Shown here: piece by piece, positions 21,571 through 32,237 of the stretch
How positions within the stretch are numbered: the first letter of the stretch is position 1
Layout of the letters: each line of letters begins with the position of its first letter
Assembly: GCF_023078275.1 (NCBI RefSeq)
Contig: NC_062971.1
Coordinates: 3,658,001-3,722,000, forward strand
DNA from: Leguminivora glycinivorella
Taxonomy: Eukaryota; Arthropoda; Insecta; Lepidoptera; Tortricidae
Reading direction: 5' to 3'
DNA: 64,000 bases
Translations under genes and position numbers: made by a program
The notes under the pieces: model-generated
Told to the model about the DNA's origin: nothing
Database searches by the model: none
The model's input: only the letters and a program-made list of their open reading frames with translations

Positions 21571-22516
21571 GGTGTACCCTTGTTTCGCCGACAAACTTTT
21601 CATCGAATATCATTTCATCGACAACAAATCATCAAAACTTTAGTTCGAGTAAAATTGTTTCGAGTAATTTCGTTTCAACTACTATTTATTTGAATTTTTC
21701 TTAGTTATCGTAAATACTATTCAACTACTATTTCTTCATCGCTGATTCGTTTCAAAGTACTTCAAACAGCAGAAATACAAAACATCGCAATTCATTTATT
21801 CGACGTAAGTATTATTACAAAACTTTCTCATTTGTCGTACTACACATTTAAAGATGTTTCTGTTCTAGGAAACTTCAAATTGTCGATTTTATCGTGACAT
21901 ATCACATACGTCCATAATTACCTCTAAACTGTGAACATTGGCACACATCACACAGAAACAAACGGCTTACCGAGTAGGTTTAGGTTAGGTTAGAACTGCA
22001 ACTTACACAACAACGAATGGCTTTTAAATTAGGTTTAGGTTAGGTTAGAACTGTGACCACACACAAAAACAAATAGTTTACAGAGTAGGTTTAGGTTAGG
22101 TTCGACCTGTATTTACACTGAAGCAAACGTATTGCAGACTAGGTTTAGGTTAGGTTACAACTGCGACCCTACACAACAACGAACCTTTTTTTAAGTAGGT
22201 TTAGGTTAGGTTAGAACTGTGACCAAACAAACAGTTTACAAATTGTGAAATATTTAGAAAAAATCATAATTGAAATAATATTATGCGTAATGAATTGTAT
22301 TTAATGTAAAACAAAATGAAATGAAAAAATATGAAACAAAATACCACGATATAAAGTATACTCGGAATAACTTATCTACGAAATAAAAGTCTACGGTTTG
22401 ATTTTACTTGTATCGATTGTTCTACGATATGAACTGTCGATGAAATGAAATTATTTGAAACGTTGTCTTTGAAATAATATTCGAACAAGTGTCTGTCGGC
22501 GATTCAAGGGTAAACC
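21571..22516. mobile_element. foldback element 2 with TTAGG-type core
   Basis: Left end GGTGTACCCTTGTTTCGCCG; the right end read inward is GGTTTACCCTTGAATCGCCG. Arm similarity continues for about 60 bp (TCGAATAT, ATTTCA and GACAAC words shared). The target duplication is CTATCTCC, 21563-21570 and 22517-22524. The arms reiterate CGA, TTTCA and TACTA words; the centre holds five minisatellite units. No protein-coding capacity. The uninterrupted repeat C at 2231-2418 proves the insertion boundaries. Confidence 0.85.
21979..22232 (+). repeat. TTAGG-type minisatellite, five units
   Basis: Five units of about 55-60 bp, each with GTAGGTTTAGGTTAGGTT followed by AGAACTGYRAC-like bases and an ACACAACAAACG-like spacer. 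The core is shared with 11385-11462 and, inverted, with 53905-54625. Confidence 0.85.
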
Positions 22517-22730
22517 CTATCTCCACTTAAAAAAATCACGTAATTCGTCGCTCCGTTTTGACGTAAAAGACGGACAAACAAACAGACACACACACTCTCC
22601 CATTTATAATATTAGTATGGATATCCAAATGTTACTTCGGGTTCTCAACAGTCTATCTAAAGCCAGTCAAAAACGTCCTTAAAGTGATAGAAATTAAATT
22701 ATCATTTTTATCAAATGGTTAAAACCATTT

Positions 22731-23081
<351 letters not shown>

Positions 23082-23532
23082 AATTAAAAAGGCTGAACTT
23101 GTGTTTAAATACAAAATAGATTAATAGTAGATTACATACGTAGTCACTTGTAATAGTCAGCCGAGGCGGAGCCGAGGTCAACAAACATGTGATCTGAGGT
23201 TTTCTTATTTATTGGCCAAGGTGTGTATACTATTTTTCTGTCCAATGAAGCCAGGAAGCGGTAACTTCGTTTAGTGCAGCGGCCTGATACTCAACGCTTT
23301 TGACTCCTAAAGGTTTTCAGACAACATATTTTATTGACAGATCCATTACAGCATTTTCCGATACTTGCATTCTTTTTTTTTTAACAATCTCCTCTCGAAA
23401 CCCATTTTATAAAAACCTATTTAAGTAGGGAGAAAAAGCGATGCCTAAATAGGTTTTTCTGTTGCGCTGAAACTGGTTTAAGAGTTTGAGTAGCAGCGTA
23501 GACGAGTAAATAATGAGACTGCTAATGATAAT

Positions 23533-23658
23533 TAACCTAACTACAAAATTAAAATTTTGAAAAAACCCCCGACCTCGACATTGTAGACCGATTTTCATGA
23601 AACATGGCTAAGAACACTCCCAACTAACTCAGCTTCAGACAAAAAAAAACTAAATAGT
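23533..23658 (-). repeat. dispersed repeat family A, partial minus copy
   Basis: Matches the distal half of family A: ACAAAATTAAAATTTTGAAA, CGATTTTCATGAAACATGGC and AACTAACTCAGCTT. It ends at an A-run near 23641-23650. Confidence 0.75.
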
Positions 23659-23723
23659 TAATAATTATTTAGTTTTTTTAATATATGCCAATTTTTTGAC
23701 AGTCCGGAATTACAGGCAGCCAA

Positions 23724-23828
23724 GCATGGTCGCGCGATAAATGATAAAACATCAGGCAGTCCCATTCGCACTATTTGTAAGTGCAATAGAGACGGCTTGA
23801 TGTTTTATCGTTTATCGCGCGACCATGC
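23724..23828. mobile_element. 105-bp palindromic MITE
   Basis: GCATGGTCGCGCGATAAATG at the left and CGTTTATCGCGCGACCATGC at the right are inverted. The arms continue to about 47 bp (ATGATAAAACATCA against TTGATGTTTTATC). The target duplication is unclear. Confidence 0.8.
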
Positions 23829-24204
23829 GATCTGTGCAGATTACGAAAGGTTAAATATCAAACTTCCATAAAATTCTGACGTTTATTTTACCCTTCATAA
23901 TGACTATTCATAATGAGCTGTCTTTTCTGCACCTCGTCTCTGGTAGCCCGCCTGATTGTGACGTATTGTAATACTGTGCGGTAAGCGCAGCTCCCGACTT
24001 AGATGGAAGACATTTTCTTGCAACAGGACAAGTTTCCTCAATGCTTTCCCAGGTTATTATAACCCGTCAATGGGATAAGTACTACTACTACTACTGTACT
24101 GTTTTTGCAATGGAGAGTAATATTATCAGATGGGTAGGAGTATGATCAGTTAACCTCTTATTCAAAAGGCAAAACAATAAAGTCGTGCTAACACACACGT
24201 CGAG

Positions 24205-24355
24205 TCAAATCGAGGATCCGGCAGACCTCGTCGGCGATGGCGGGATAACTTAGACTCCATTTTGAGAAACTGGTCAGTTGTCGCACAAAACCGAGAGGAA
24301 TCGAAAAAAAGGGGGGGAGGCCTTTGCCCAGCAGTGGGACACAATAGGCTCATAA
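24205..24355 (+). pseudogene. non-LTR retrotransposon C-terminal fragment
   Basis: The plus translation reads GSGRPRRRWRDNLDSILRNW, then VVAQNREESKKRG, the usual GRP-RWRDDL...W...A-NRE-W motif, followed after a one-base shift in the G-run (24310-24317) by EAFAQQWDTIGS and a stop. This is the 3' coding end of an insect endonuclease/RT element; the rest is absent. Inside the hAT-type element, 39059-39213 is a diverged relative. Confidence 0.75.
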
Positions 24356-24439
24356 TATAACACACACGGGGCAAACCAAGAACAAAACGGACCTCTCCCT
24401 CCTTTTTGCCCAAAACGTGCAGGTTGTGGAATGAGCTAC

Positions 24440-24602
24440 CTTCTGAGGTGTTTCCCTTGCTCTATGATATGGGGTTCTTATGCAGTTCTTAAGCAGGTAT
24501 TTAGGGTTCTCAAAGGTCGGCAACGCGTAAGTGGCGTCGATGACTGCTTCCCATCAGGCGGCTCGTCTGCTCGTTTGCTGCCTATTTCATTAAAAAAAAA
24601 CA
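24440..24602 (-). repeat. dispersed repeat family F, minus copy
   Basis: AAAGGTCGGCAACGCGTAAG, CCCATCAGGCGGCTCGTCTG and a terminal A-run match family F reversed. Confidence 0.65.
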
Positions 24603-24641
24603 ATAGGTAACCATCTTTACCGACTACATACCCTGCCTAGG

Positions 24642-24832
24642 AATGAGAAGGCACACTGACATTTTATCCCGCCAGGCGGCGCCTGTGCAAGTGCCCAGGC
24701 ATGTCACTGTCATTCATACGTGAGAGAGAGAAAAAAATATCATCTTCTCGCTGATGTATGCAATTCTTTATCTGCGCAATGGATTAAGAAGGTGGCGACA
24801 GCGGTCATAACCTTTGAGTGTGCCTCCTCATT
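24642..24832. mobile_element. MITE family K, copy 1
   Basis: Inverted ends AATGAGAAGGCACACTGACA and GAGTGTGCCTCCTCATT, 190 bp apart. The interior shares TTTATCCCGCCAGGCGGCGC with the copy at 47587-47768. Non-coding. Confidence 0.75.
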
Positions 24833-25250
24833 CATTTACTTGTGTGTTATCATTATCACACATATTTGTTCCTAAATTGGATGTTAACGATAACATGATT
24901 CCTTCATATATAATATTCTCATTGTCACAACACATTTGTTCACGCCCTTTTCATTCATTATCATTCATATCGTCCATCCCGCTCGCTCTTCCTTATGATA
25001 GGTTCAACCTCATTTTTAGGGTTTTATTTGTCATGTCACCCGCCTTTTTGCCGACCTTTTTAAAAAATATAAGTAAATACGTCAATCCGCTAAAAGACAT
25101 TCGATGTCAATGTGAAAAAATATCCGCAACGACGAATAAAGTTATAATTATTAATTAATAAATAATTCGCGAGTGTACACAGGAAAGAGTGAACCAAGTA
25201 AATCTTCGTAAGGGTGGCCGCCCGCTGTACTATCGAGACAATAACAGCAG
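24833..25250. other. no gene or repeat recognised
   Basis: An S/P/L-rich open frame (24814-25158) covers most of this span but has no motif and no start context; probably chance. Confidence 0.4.
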
Positions 25251-25254
25251 TTAA

Positions 25255-25501
25255 GCCTCCGCCACACATAAAGCGTTTTGATAGCGTAGCGTTAGCGGAG
25301 CGTCAGCGGTGCGCCGGCGGAACGCTGGCGTTCCGCTCGCTATCCGCGCGCATTCCGCTCGCAATCCGCGCTCGTTAGTTCCCGCCGGCGTCCGCTGGGC
25401 GCATCGCCAGCGTTCGTCCGGCGCACCGCTATCGTTGCGCTCCGCTGACGCTCCGCTACCGCTCCGGCTACGCTATCAAAACGCGAATGTGTGGCCGAGC
25501 T
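25255..25501. mobile_element. GC-rich hairpin MITE, TTAA target
   Basis: The left arm begins GCCTCCGCCACACAT, then GCGTTTTGATAGCGTAGCG. The right arm ends CGCTATCAAAACGCG, then ATGTGTGGCCGAGC. Both are flanked by TTAA (25251-25254 and 25502-25505). The centre is built from GCGGAGCG/CGCTCCGC words and is far more GC-rich than its surroundings. A piggyBac-like target is inferred from TTAA. Confidence 0.8.
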
Positions 25502-25924
25502 TTAAGTTCGGCACCCATCAATTAAGTACCATAATTTTATTTTTCTTGTTTATTTTATGTTACAATAGTTCGTCTGGAGCTACGTAATCTTCCGATAGGT
25601 CCTTCAACAACATTCAACCTGTAAACTAACTAACATGTAACTTAAAATTACTTAGTTTACAAATTGGGAAGCAAGTATCATTTTTATTTATCTATAAAAC
25701 ATTTTACAGCCGAAATAAACGCACCGTCTTCAAACGCGCGATAAAAGTTTTATCGCCAGAAGAGTGGTACACTTTTAGACTTCTGCCCGTTTTCCTGTCA
25801 CTGACGATTTTAAAGTTTTCCGATAATTACTGTACCTATAGTTTGTCAAAGGAATAAAATCTAGTCTATTTTTTTTTCTCTGGAAATTGCAGTTCAAACT
25901 GCATTAACACAATTTTCCAGTGTG

Positions 25925-26073
25925 CGTAGCCGAATGCACAAACGCTCACGATAATATTTGTTTCGTAGCTATTTATCTCTATCGCTCTTGCGTATATTAG
26001 CGCGACAGAGCCAGACTACCTTTCTGCGGTGTTTCGGTGGCGTTTCGTGTTGCAGAAATGCCATTCAGCTACG
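25925..26073. mobile_element. MITE family D, inverted complete copy
   Basis: CGTAGCCGAATGCACAAACG to AAATGCCATTCAGCTACG, 149 bp, with the family interior reversed relative to 13280-13425. Confidence 0.8.
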
Positions 26074-26084
26074 GGGCCTTATAA

Positions 26085-26190
26085 GAATTTCACCGCCCCC
26101 TTCCATGAGTAGAAGTTGACTTGGACTTGGTACAACTCAGGTGTGGGCGATGGGCTAGCAACCGGTCACAATTTCGGTTTCATTCAACCT
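26085..26190 (-). repeat. dispersed repeat family E, distal fragment
   Basis: TACAACTCAGGTGTGGGCGA to CACAATTTCGGTTTCATTCA is the inverse of 50636-50705. This is the half of family E that 26620-26715 lacks. Confidence 0.55.
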
Positions 26191-26194
26191 TTTA

Positions 26195-26615
26195 AGAGCA
26201 ACAGGAGGGGTAAATTTTCCATACAAATGCTTTCGATTATTTCCTCCCTGGTTTTTGAAGCTAGAGCAGTGGTTTTTTCATCACAGATTATTATTATTTT
26301 TATCTGTGTCGGACCGTTTTGATTTTTAAAGACGCTGGAGCCCACCAAAAATTTCCCACCAGAAAAAAAAACTAAACGGTCCGGCACAGATTAAGTATTT
26401 CATTGTTATTCAGATTCTCAAATTTAGTTCCGATTGATTAAGTTTTGGGCGAGGAAATTTTAAACATTTTTTCGCAGTATCTTTTGACTGAGTTGTTCTT
26501 AGTGGACAATTTAATACCGATTAATCTAGTTAATAACACGAGTATATTTAACTAAAATTCCCAAATTGAAAGGGTCTAATCCTTCTCTATTTTCGCATTT
26601 TCGCTCCTGTTGTGT
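26195..26615 (+). repeat. dispersed repeat family G, copy 1
   Basis: Shares AACAGGAGGGGT, TCCATACAAATGC, TTTCCTCCCTGG, ATCTGTGTCGGACCGTTTTG and TTATTCAGATTCTCAAATTT with 33815-34402. It contains a short palindrome around the CGGACCG/CGGTCCG motif. The second copy carries a nested MITE after GGGGT, absent here, so this copy is the empty site. Confidence 0.7.
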
Positions 26616-26619
26616 CTTA

Positions 26620-26715
26620 ATTGCTAATAAGAGTGGCACTGAAACTTGAGAAGTTCTGTATGCTCTGCCTACCCCTTTGGGAATACAGACGTAATATGTA
26701 TGTTCGTATTAACGC
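26620..26715 (-). repeat. dispersed repeat family E, minus fragment
   Basis: Inverse of 18820-18905: AAGAGTGGCACTGAAACTT and CTCTGCCTACCCCTTTGGGA. Confidence 0.6.
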
Positions 26716-27245
26716 TTGTTAACTCTTAAACTCGTATGTTTGTATGTTTATGTTTCTCACTAAGTTGTCTGCACTCAATTGTAGCAGAAAGTATGGCCAC
26801 ATGGCGGCCAGCCGGCCACTGATGCATAGGTATTAAATAATAATATGACACAAGTGGTCCAAGCAAGTGACATAAAAAAAGTTCTTCTTCAGAATCCCGT
26901 TTTCAAGGTATTCAAATAGAGTAAAAAATATCTAATTACAAGTTATAACCAACGTCTTTCCACCATAAAATTGTAACAAAACGCGATATTTCCGGTCTAT
27001 TACAACGGTTCCTGTTTAAATAAAATAGCAGCCACTAACGAGCTAACTCGCACCGATACCACGTTTTATAAAACGGAACAAAACGACCAGGAAATATCAG
27101 TCATCAATTTCTTGTAATTGAACTGTTAGACGGCGGGTTCTCGCTAATATCCTGAGGGTTCGCGTTGGATGCAGAGCTACTCGAATCTTTCAAAAGACTA
27201 CGCCAACTTATGAGGGCCACAAGGTGTTTTTATCTCTATTTCTGT
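26716..27245. other. no gene or repeat recognised
   Basis: No supported feature. Confidence 0.35.
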
Positions 27246-27249
27246 TCAG

Positions 27250-27377
27250 CGTAGCCAAATGCACAAACGCTCACGATAATATCTGTTTCGTAGCTATCTA
27301 TCTCCATCGCTCTTGCGCGACAGAGCCAGACTGCATTTTTGACGGCGTCTGGCGTCGACGATTGCCATTCGGCTACG
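27250..27377. mobile_element. MITE family D, copy with diverged middle
   Basis: CGTAGCCAAATGCACAAACG to TTGCCATTCGGCTACG, 128 bp, with an internal deletion compared with 25925-26073. Confidence 0.75.
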
Positions 27378-27394
27378 CCGGCAGCGCCCCTAGC

Positions 27395-27660
27395 GGAAGC
27401 CCAGTATAATAAAGAGTATTACTATCGTAGTATGGCCATACGCACTACCTGTTTCCCGCTGAAAGTGCCGCTCACCCGCTCTCGGTTACCTCACAACCGC
27501 CTGTCAAGAACGCGACCAGTCGACCTGTCTTGTCTCACTCATACAAGCATGGCACGCGTTCGCCTACACGGACTACACGAGCTTAGACTGTGTGCGTAGG
27601 TACGCGCTTCTTTCATATATTTGATCGCCATTGTCCGAGGTGTGGCGGAAAAGATAATCG
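27395..27660 (+). repeat. dispersed repeat family H, plus copy
   Basis: CAGTATAATAAAGAGTATTA, AAAGTGCCGCTCACC, CGACCTGTC and TTGTCCGAGGTGTGGC match, in reverse, 50405-50632. Reading frames through it are not conserved between the copies, so it is not coding. Confidence 0.7.
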
Positions 27661-27708
27661 TTGATGTGGCGATCGAAATATGTACAGTCTGGCTGAAATT
27701 ACCGCACT

Positions 27709-27852
27709 TACGCCGTGGCTTGCGTGGGCGACGGTCGCGCGACGGCGATGCGACGCATACGAAATCAAACCTTATCGATATGGAAGTAGACGATGCGATG
27801 AGACGCGACGGCGACGGTCGCGCGACCGTCGCCCACGCAAGACACGGCGTTA
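27709..27852. mobile_element. GC-rich palindromic MITE (ACGCCGTG ends), complete copy
   Basis: Arms of about 50 bp: ACGCCGTGGCTTGCGTGGGC at the left and GCCCACGCAAGACACGGCGT at the right, with the shared centre AAATCAAACCTTATCGATAT. The 100-codon open frame across it follows from the GC-rich palindrome. Confidence 0.8.
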
Positions 27853-27929
27853 GTCTTGTGTATCTAGTTGTGCGGGTAGTTCAAAAAACTCGCGGCTGTC
27901 AGAAGGTGTTGCTGCACTGTTGATATCAA

Positions 27930-28290
27930 TTCTAGTCTTCCGGTTCGAACGCCATCTTAGCGGTATCGTGTCGTGAATTATTTCTTTTTCTTTTGCTCAT
28001 TAATATTATTTAAAGTGTAATATCGATAGCTTATTAAACAGTAAGCTAATGTTCTAGTGAGAAGCTGATGAAGAATTCATCTCGAAACGCGTATAGCAAC
28101 TTTTTTGTCGTCAACGGCCGGTAGTCCACGTGCTCTTGTAAAATCTAGCTATCAATTTACAAGTGCTAATTCATCGTACACTGTCGTACTTACCGTACAA
28201 AAATTATTAATAATTAGCTCATATCACCTTGACACTGGCGAAATAGTCGCAATGGACTGAAGCCATTAATTTTAAAAACTGAACTAATAT
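27930..28290 (+). repeat. dispersed repeat family I, copy 1
   Basis: TCTTCCGGTTCGAACGCCAT, TTTTTGTCGTCAACGGCCGG, ACGTGCTCTTGTAAAATCTA and CAATGGACTGAAGCCATTAA recur in the same order and strand at 55203-55560, with small indels. Class unknown. Confidence 0.75.
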
Positions 28291-28623
28291 CAATTCTAGC
28301 CAGTCTTCATCGAAACGGAGGATTATTAGTTTAGAAATGTAAGTATGCGCGATTACGACCTGATTTTTATTTATAATGTGCAATACCTTGCACTCTGTTA
28401 GCAACTGGAATGAACACTTCTACTGTGAAAATAAAAATGGTGGAGAAACCTTTATGTGTTCCTGATGCCAGGTGGACGATTTTCGCCAAGCGAAAATGGG
28501 TATTATTTTAGTGCTTGTGTAAAACAGACCGCTACTTTACTATATTTTTATGACGTAAATATTTACGTGCGAAATAAGTGTATTATCTTTGTCAACGTAA
28601 GTATGATGATGGTATGTTTTGTA

Positions 28624-28847
28624 GGGGCATTTTCAGAATTTGGGACCCCCAATTAGCGTAAGTTGTTAACAAAAATTTACTCACTCTCAGTTTTGTGACG
28701 ATAATTAAGAATGAAATTTCAATGAAAATATTGTTTTTGTGTTAATTACATAAACTTTAAGCGATAATCTACATTCAGAATGTGAAAAAAGTAAATTTTT
28801 GTTAAAAACTTCTGCTAATTGGGGGGACCCAAATTCTGAAAATGCCC
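28624..28847. mobile_element. foldback MITE family S, copy 1
   Basis: Ends GGGGCATTTTCAGAATTTGG and CCAAATTCTGAAAATGCCC are inverted. The arms extend through CCCCCAATTAGC and TTAACAAAAATTTAC. Flanked by GTA at 28621-28623 and 28848-28850. A second copy is at 30944-31208. Confidence 0.8.
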
Positions 28848-29192
28848 GTAATCATTTTCTTTGTATTAATTAGTGCAAATAGCAAATGCTTAATGAATTA
28901 TGAATTGATTTTACCAATATTTACGTAGGTAATTCGGAGCAACATTTTTATGAGACTGAGACCAACCAGGAAACTTCGAAAACATTTTGGCTGTCTAACC
29001 TTGACATGAGTAAGTACGGTCAACAACACAGCTGTTAATACAGACAAAGGGCCAAAAATATATATACAGATCTTTATTGTCTGTTCAAGTGTAGGTGTAT
29101 TCCGTACAAGATTCCATTTTTATCTTTTATTTGTCATTTATAGGGCTGACACCATCTTTAAAACATTATACCTTACAGATGTCAAGACATGT

Positions 29193-29512
29193 CGGGGCCA
29201 TTTTTTTTTTTCAAAGTTGTCCACTCCACTTTTTTTGGATTTGGAATTTTTTATGTGTTTTCCACTCAGAGTCGCGAGCTCTTTTAATCCTGATATGAGA
29301 AAAAAAGTGTTACAAGGTTTTTTCCCATTCCGTTACCATTTTTTCATACATTTTGTATGGCGGTAACGGAATGGATGGTTCGAGAAAATGTATGGAAATC
29401 TTTGGACATTATTTTCTCGTATCAGGATCGAAGTATGCTCTGCTCTGAGTATGAATTGCAAAAAAAATACCCATGTTACAAAAAAAGGGTGGACAATTAA
29501 AAAAAAAATCCC
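29193..29512. mobile_element. foldback MITE family L, copy 2
   Basis: Same ends and central palindrome (CCATTCCGTTACCATTTTTT / GGTAACGGAATGG) as 11757-12071. Confidence 0.75.
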
Positions 29513-30135
29513 ACCTACTCCCCAAAAAGCATACATACAGTATTTTTTTTGCCCAAACGTACTACGTGATGTAAAGCCTACTTTATAGCACATTTCAAAG
29601 AGAAAATGTTGAAGGTGTTCCGTGTTCCGGTTCCAAAACTTAATCCATCCTAACTCCAAAATAAGCAAAACTATATAAAATCCCGAACCGTCGATCAGCC
29701 GAAAACTTGAGACGTTAAAATGTTTTACATCAAAAAGTTAGATTAAGCACCTTCGGGACAGACTGCATAAATCAAACTGCTAGGTGCACCTAAACGTGTC
29801 ACAAAGTTTCCTGGCCACCTTTATAGGAATTTATGGGACGGCGGAGAGTTTAATCTTAGTATGACACTTGGTAAATAAGGGGGTTATGTTTACTGTGCTG
29901 GTAAGGTGACAGTTGGATGGGAAATGTCTGTAGATGGCAGCAGCGGCTGGTCCATACAAGCCGATTCCCACCAGCTTGCATAAAATTGATTACTAGTAAA
30001 GTACCTATTAATGTTAAGGTAGGTTTCTTTTTGCTTAGTGTTGCGTACTAGAAATTTTCACCAGCCGCCACTGGTAGATGGATAAGTGTTATAGGGATAA
30101 TATTCCGGAGCATTATAGGGATAATATACAGGTGC
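29513..30135. other. no gene or repeat recognised
   Basis: No supported feature. Confidence 0.35.
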
Positions 30136-30629
30136 CGTAGCTGAATGGCATTTCTGCGACGCGAAACGAAAACAAAACGCCGCCAAAGGTAGTCTGGCTC
30201 TGTCACGCCAATACGCAAGAGCGATAGAGCGAAACTTAAAAATTGGCTAACCAAAAAATGTTTTTATACTGTAACGCAATTATTCGACATTGACATATCC
30301 ACTACACAATAATTTATTAATAATCCTTGTACCAATAATATCAATCAATAATAATATCAATTTCATTCTCAAAATATTCTATTCGAATTGTAATTTTATT
30401 TAAATGTAACCTACATAATATATGTTATTGTAATATTGACTCTTAATTTTATAGATGTTACAAATATGTTTTGAATTGATGATGCAAAATAATTTATTCC
30501 CTGTTGTTGACATGTAATATTTTAAGAATATTATGAATAAATGAGTATGAGTATGAGTATGAGTATGAGTATATCTACCAGCGTTTCGTTTCGTGAGCGT
30601 TTCGTCAGCGTTTGTGCCATTCGGCTACG
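30136..30629. mobile_element. MITE family D, split by a retroposed segment
   Basis: Left part 30136-30235 (CGTAGCTGAATGGCATTTCT to AGAGCGATAGAG) and right part 30573-30629 (ATCTACCAGCGTTTCGTTTC to CCATTCGGCTACG) reconstitute family D around about 335 bp of foreign sequence. Confidence 0.75.
30236..30572 (+). mobile_element. retroposed segment with GAGTAT tail
   Basis: AT-rich insertion ending AATAAATGAGTATGAGTATG, five GAGTAT units directly after an AATAAA signal, and absent from other copies of MITE D. It is probably the truncated 3' end of a non-LTR element or a processed transcript. No clear target duplication and no coding motif. Confidence 0.5.
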
Positions 30630-30673
30630 TACCCAGGTAACTAATCCGTTTTGGAATTCCTAGTGACATTAAT

Positions 30674-31262
30674 GCTGGCCGGCGTAGACGATAACTGTCA
30701 ATATACCTGCCAGCCTAGTAGAAATGGCAATCGTTGACGCTAGACGCGCATCGAAACACAGTCTGGCTCTGTCGCGCCAATACGGAAGAGTGATAGAGAT
30801 AGCTAGCTACAATAACGATATTATCGTAATCTTTTGTGTATTTGACTACGTATTCCGGGAACCTAGCCAAAGTCACAATCGTTTACCTTCATATCGTTAT
30901 TTGTAGCTAGCTGACTGTCCCGCCAATACGGAAGGGCGGTAGAGGGGCATATTCAGAATTTGGGACCCCCCAATTAGCGTAAGTTCTTAACAAAAATTAA
31001 CTCGCTGTCAGTTTTGTGACGACAATTAAAGCATAAAATCTGTGTAAAAATTACTTTTTCACATTCTGAATGTAGATTATCGCTTAATTAACACAAAAAC
31101 CATATTTTTATAGAAATTACATGCTTGTTATCGTCACAAAACTGACAGTGAGTTAATTTTTGTTAGTAACTTACGCTAATGGGGGGGTCCCAAATTCTGA
31201 AAATGCTCAGAGGAAGCTACTAGCTAGCTGTTGCGATGTGACCGCGTACCCAACATGCCAGT
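30674..31262. mobile_element. decayed MITE family M, interrupted
   Basis: Contains CTAGCCAAAGTCACAATCGT (30873) and repeated AGCTAGCTA, CTGTC and GCGCCAATACGGAAG pieces related to the outer element at 33677-34555. MITE S at 30944-31208 is inserted in it. The boundaries are approximate. Confidence 0.45.
30944..31208. mobile_element. foldback MITE family S, copy 2
   Basis: GGGGCATATTCAGAATTTGG to CCAAATTCTGAAAATGCTC. The arms are about 75 bp and include AACTCGCTGTCAGTTTTGTG and its inverse CACAAAACTGACAGTGAGTT. Longer arms than copy 1, so this may be closer to the ancestral form. Confidence 0.8.
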
Positions 31263-31368
31263 CGTTTGACTGTCTCTGTGGCTAGCTGAACGTTCAATTA
31301 AAATTATGTTTAATAAAAATTGATTAAGTTTCAATTTAAAACCACATACGTTTGACCGCTCGTACCTC

Positions 31369-31594
31369 AGCAATTCCCGAAAAGTTTGTACATTTGGATC
31401 ACGTCTTTGATTTTGATAAAAATTGGTAGGTAGAGTCCGTGATGCTGAGCAAGATCCACTAGGTTTCCCAAAATGTCCTAGGTAGTTTGTATGAAACCTT
31501 CCTTTTTGTTGCCAGATTTATGAACATTATCGGTATCGGTTCGGTATCAAAATCAAAGACGTGATCCAAATGTACAAACTTTTCGGGAATTGCT
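31369..31594. mobile_element. MITE with 50-bp perfect inverted arms
   Basis: AGCAATTCCCGAAAAGTTTG is the start of a 50-base arm repeated without mismatch in inverse at the right end (CAAACTTTTCGGGAATTGCT), with a 126-bp loop. ACCT occurs one base outside each end. No copy elsewhere in the window. Confidence 0.8.
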
Positions 31595-31639
31595 CACCTA
31601 TTACTTTTTTGCGATAAGTGTTCTTAGCAGGGTAAAGTA

Positions 31640-31775
31640 CGGTCAACCAATTTGAATCCTAGGCCACTCTAGAACCCTGTCTTATTTAAACCATGTTCTA
31701 TTTGCCATAAGAAGTCACATTGCCGTTTACTGTGCAAAGGTTCTACAGTGGCCTAGGATTCAAATTGGTTGACTG
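31640..31775. mobile_element. MITE family N, copy 1, TA target
   Basis: Inverted ends CGGTCAACCAATTTGAATCC and ATTCAAATTGGTTGACTG, flanked by TA on each side. Arms of about 40 bp. A second copy at 43535-43670 also sits between TA dinucleotides. The TA target and CAGT-like end suggest a Tc1/mariner-type MITE (inferred). Confidence 0.8.
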
Positions 31776-32237
31776 TACATAGTCATCGATTTTTCTAAAT
31801 AAATAGACATCATAGAAGACTCAGTTTTATATGGAGATGAAGTCTGTTTATTTTTATAATAAAGAAAAAGTTGAAAAGATCCTTGCGACCCCCAAACATT
31901 CTCGACGGTCTCTGCAGCTGACAAAGGGTTGAAAACGGCTCTCAGTTGGCACTTGAGACGACCAAGGGTTAATAGATATAGAGAAAATATTGGAGAGGAA
32001 TATAAAAATGGCCGTCCTTTAGTCCGTTAAGCCTAGGTCGGCGCGTAACCTTTCAGAAATAGCATTCAACAGAATTTGGGATATAGGCATGTGTTAGGCC
32101 ATAGAGGAATAAGAAAGGGACGAGTTACATAACTCCATACATCAGTAAATGCTAGTTATTTGTTATAGGCATAGTTAAGTGACATCTAGCGACAATCACG
32201 CGTCAATCACGCGTCAACTAGCGTAATTATCAGATGC

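Larger units (their letters stand above)
21488..22621 (+). repeat. dispersed repeat family C, split by foldback element 2
   Basis: 21488-21570 and 22525-22621 together reconstitute family C (compare 2231-2418). The break falls in CAACTATCTCC, and CTATCTCC is present on both sides of the inserted 946 bp. Confidence 0.85.

Noticed and set aside
21979..22232. True telomeric or subtelomeric array
   Set aside because: TTAGG runs are only 2-3 units long, separated by fixed non-telomeric sequence, and enclosed in transposon ends with target duplications.
25309..25587. Arginine/alanine-rich 92-codon frame
   Set aside because: It lies in the GC-rich TTAA hairpin; the same sequence is open on several frames.
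27621..27923. 100-codon open frame rich in R, D and G
   Set aside because: It spans the GC-rich palindromic MITE at 27709-27852; the frame is a by-product of its CGTCGC words.
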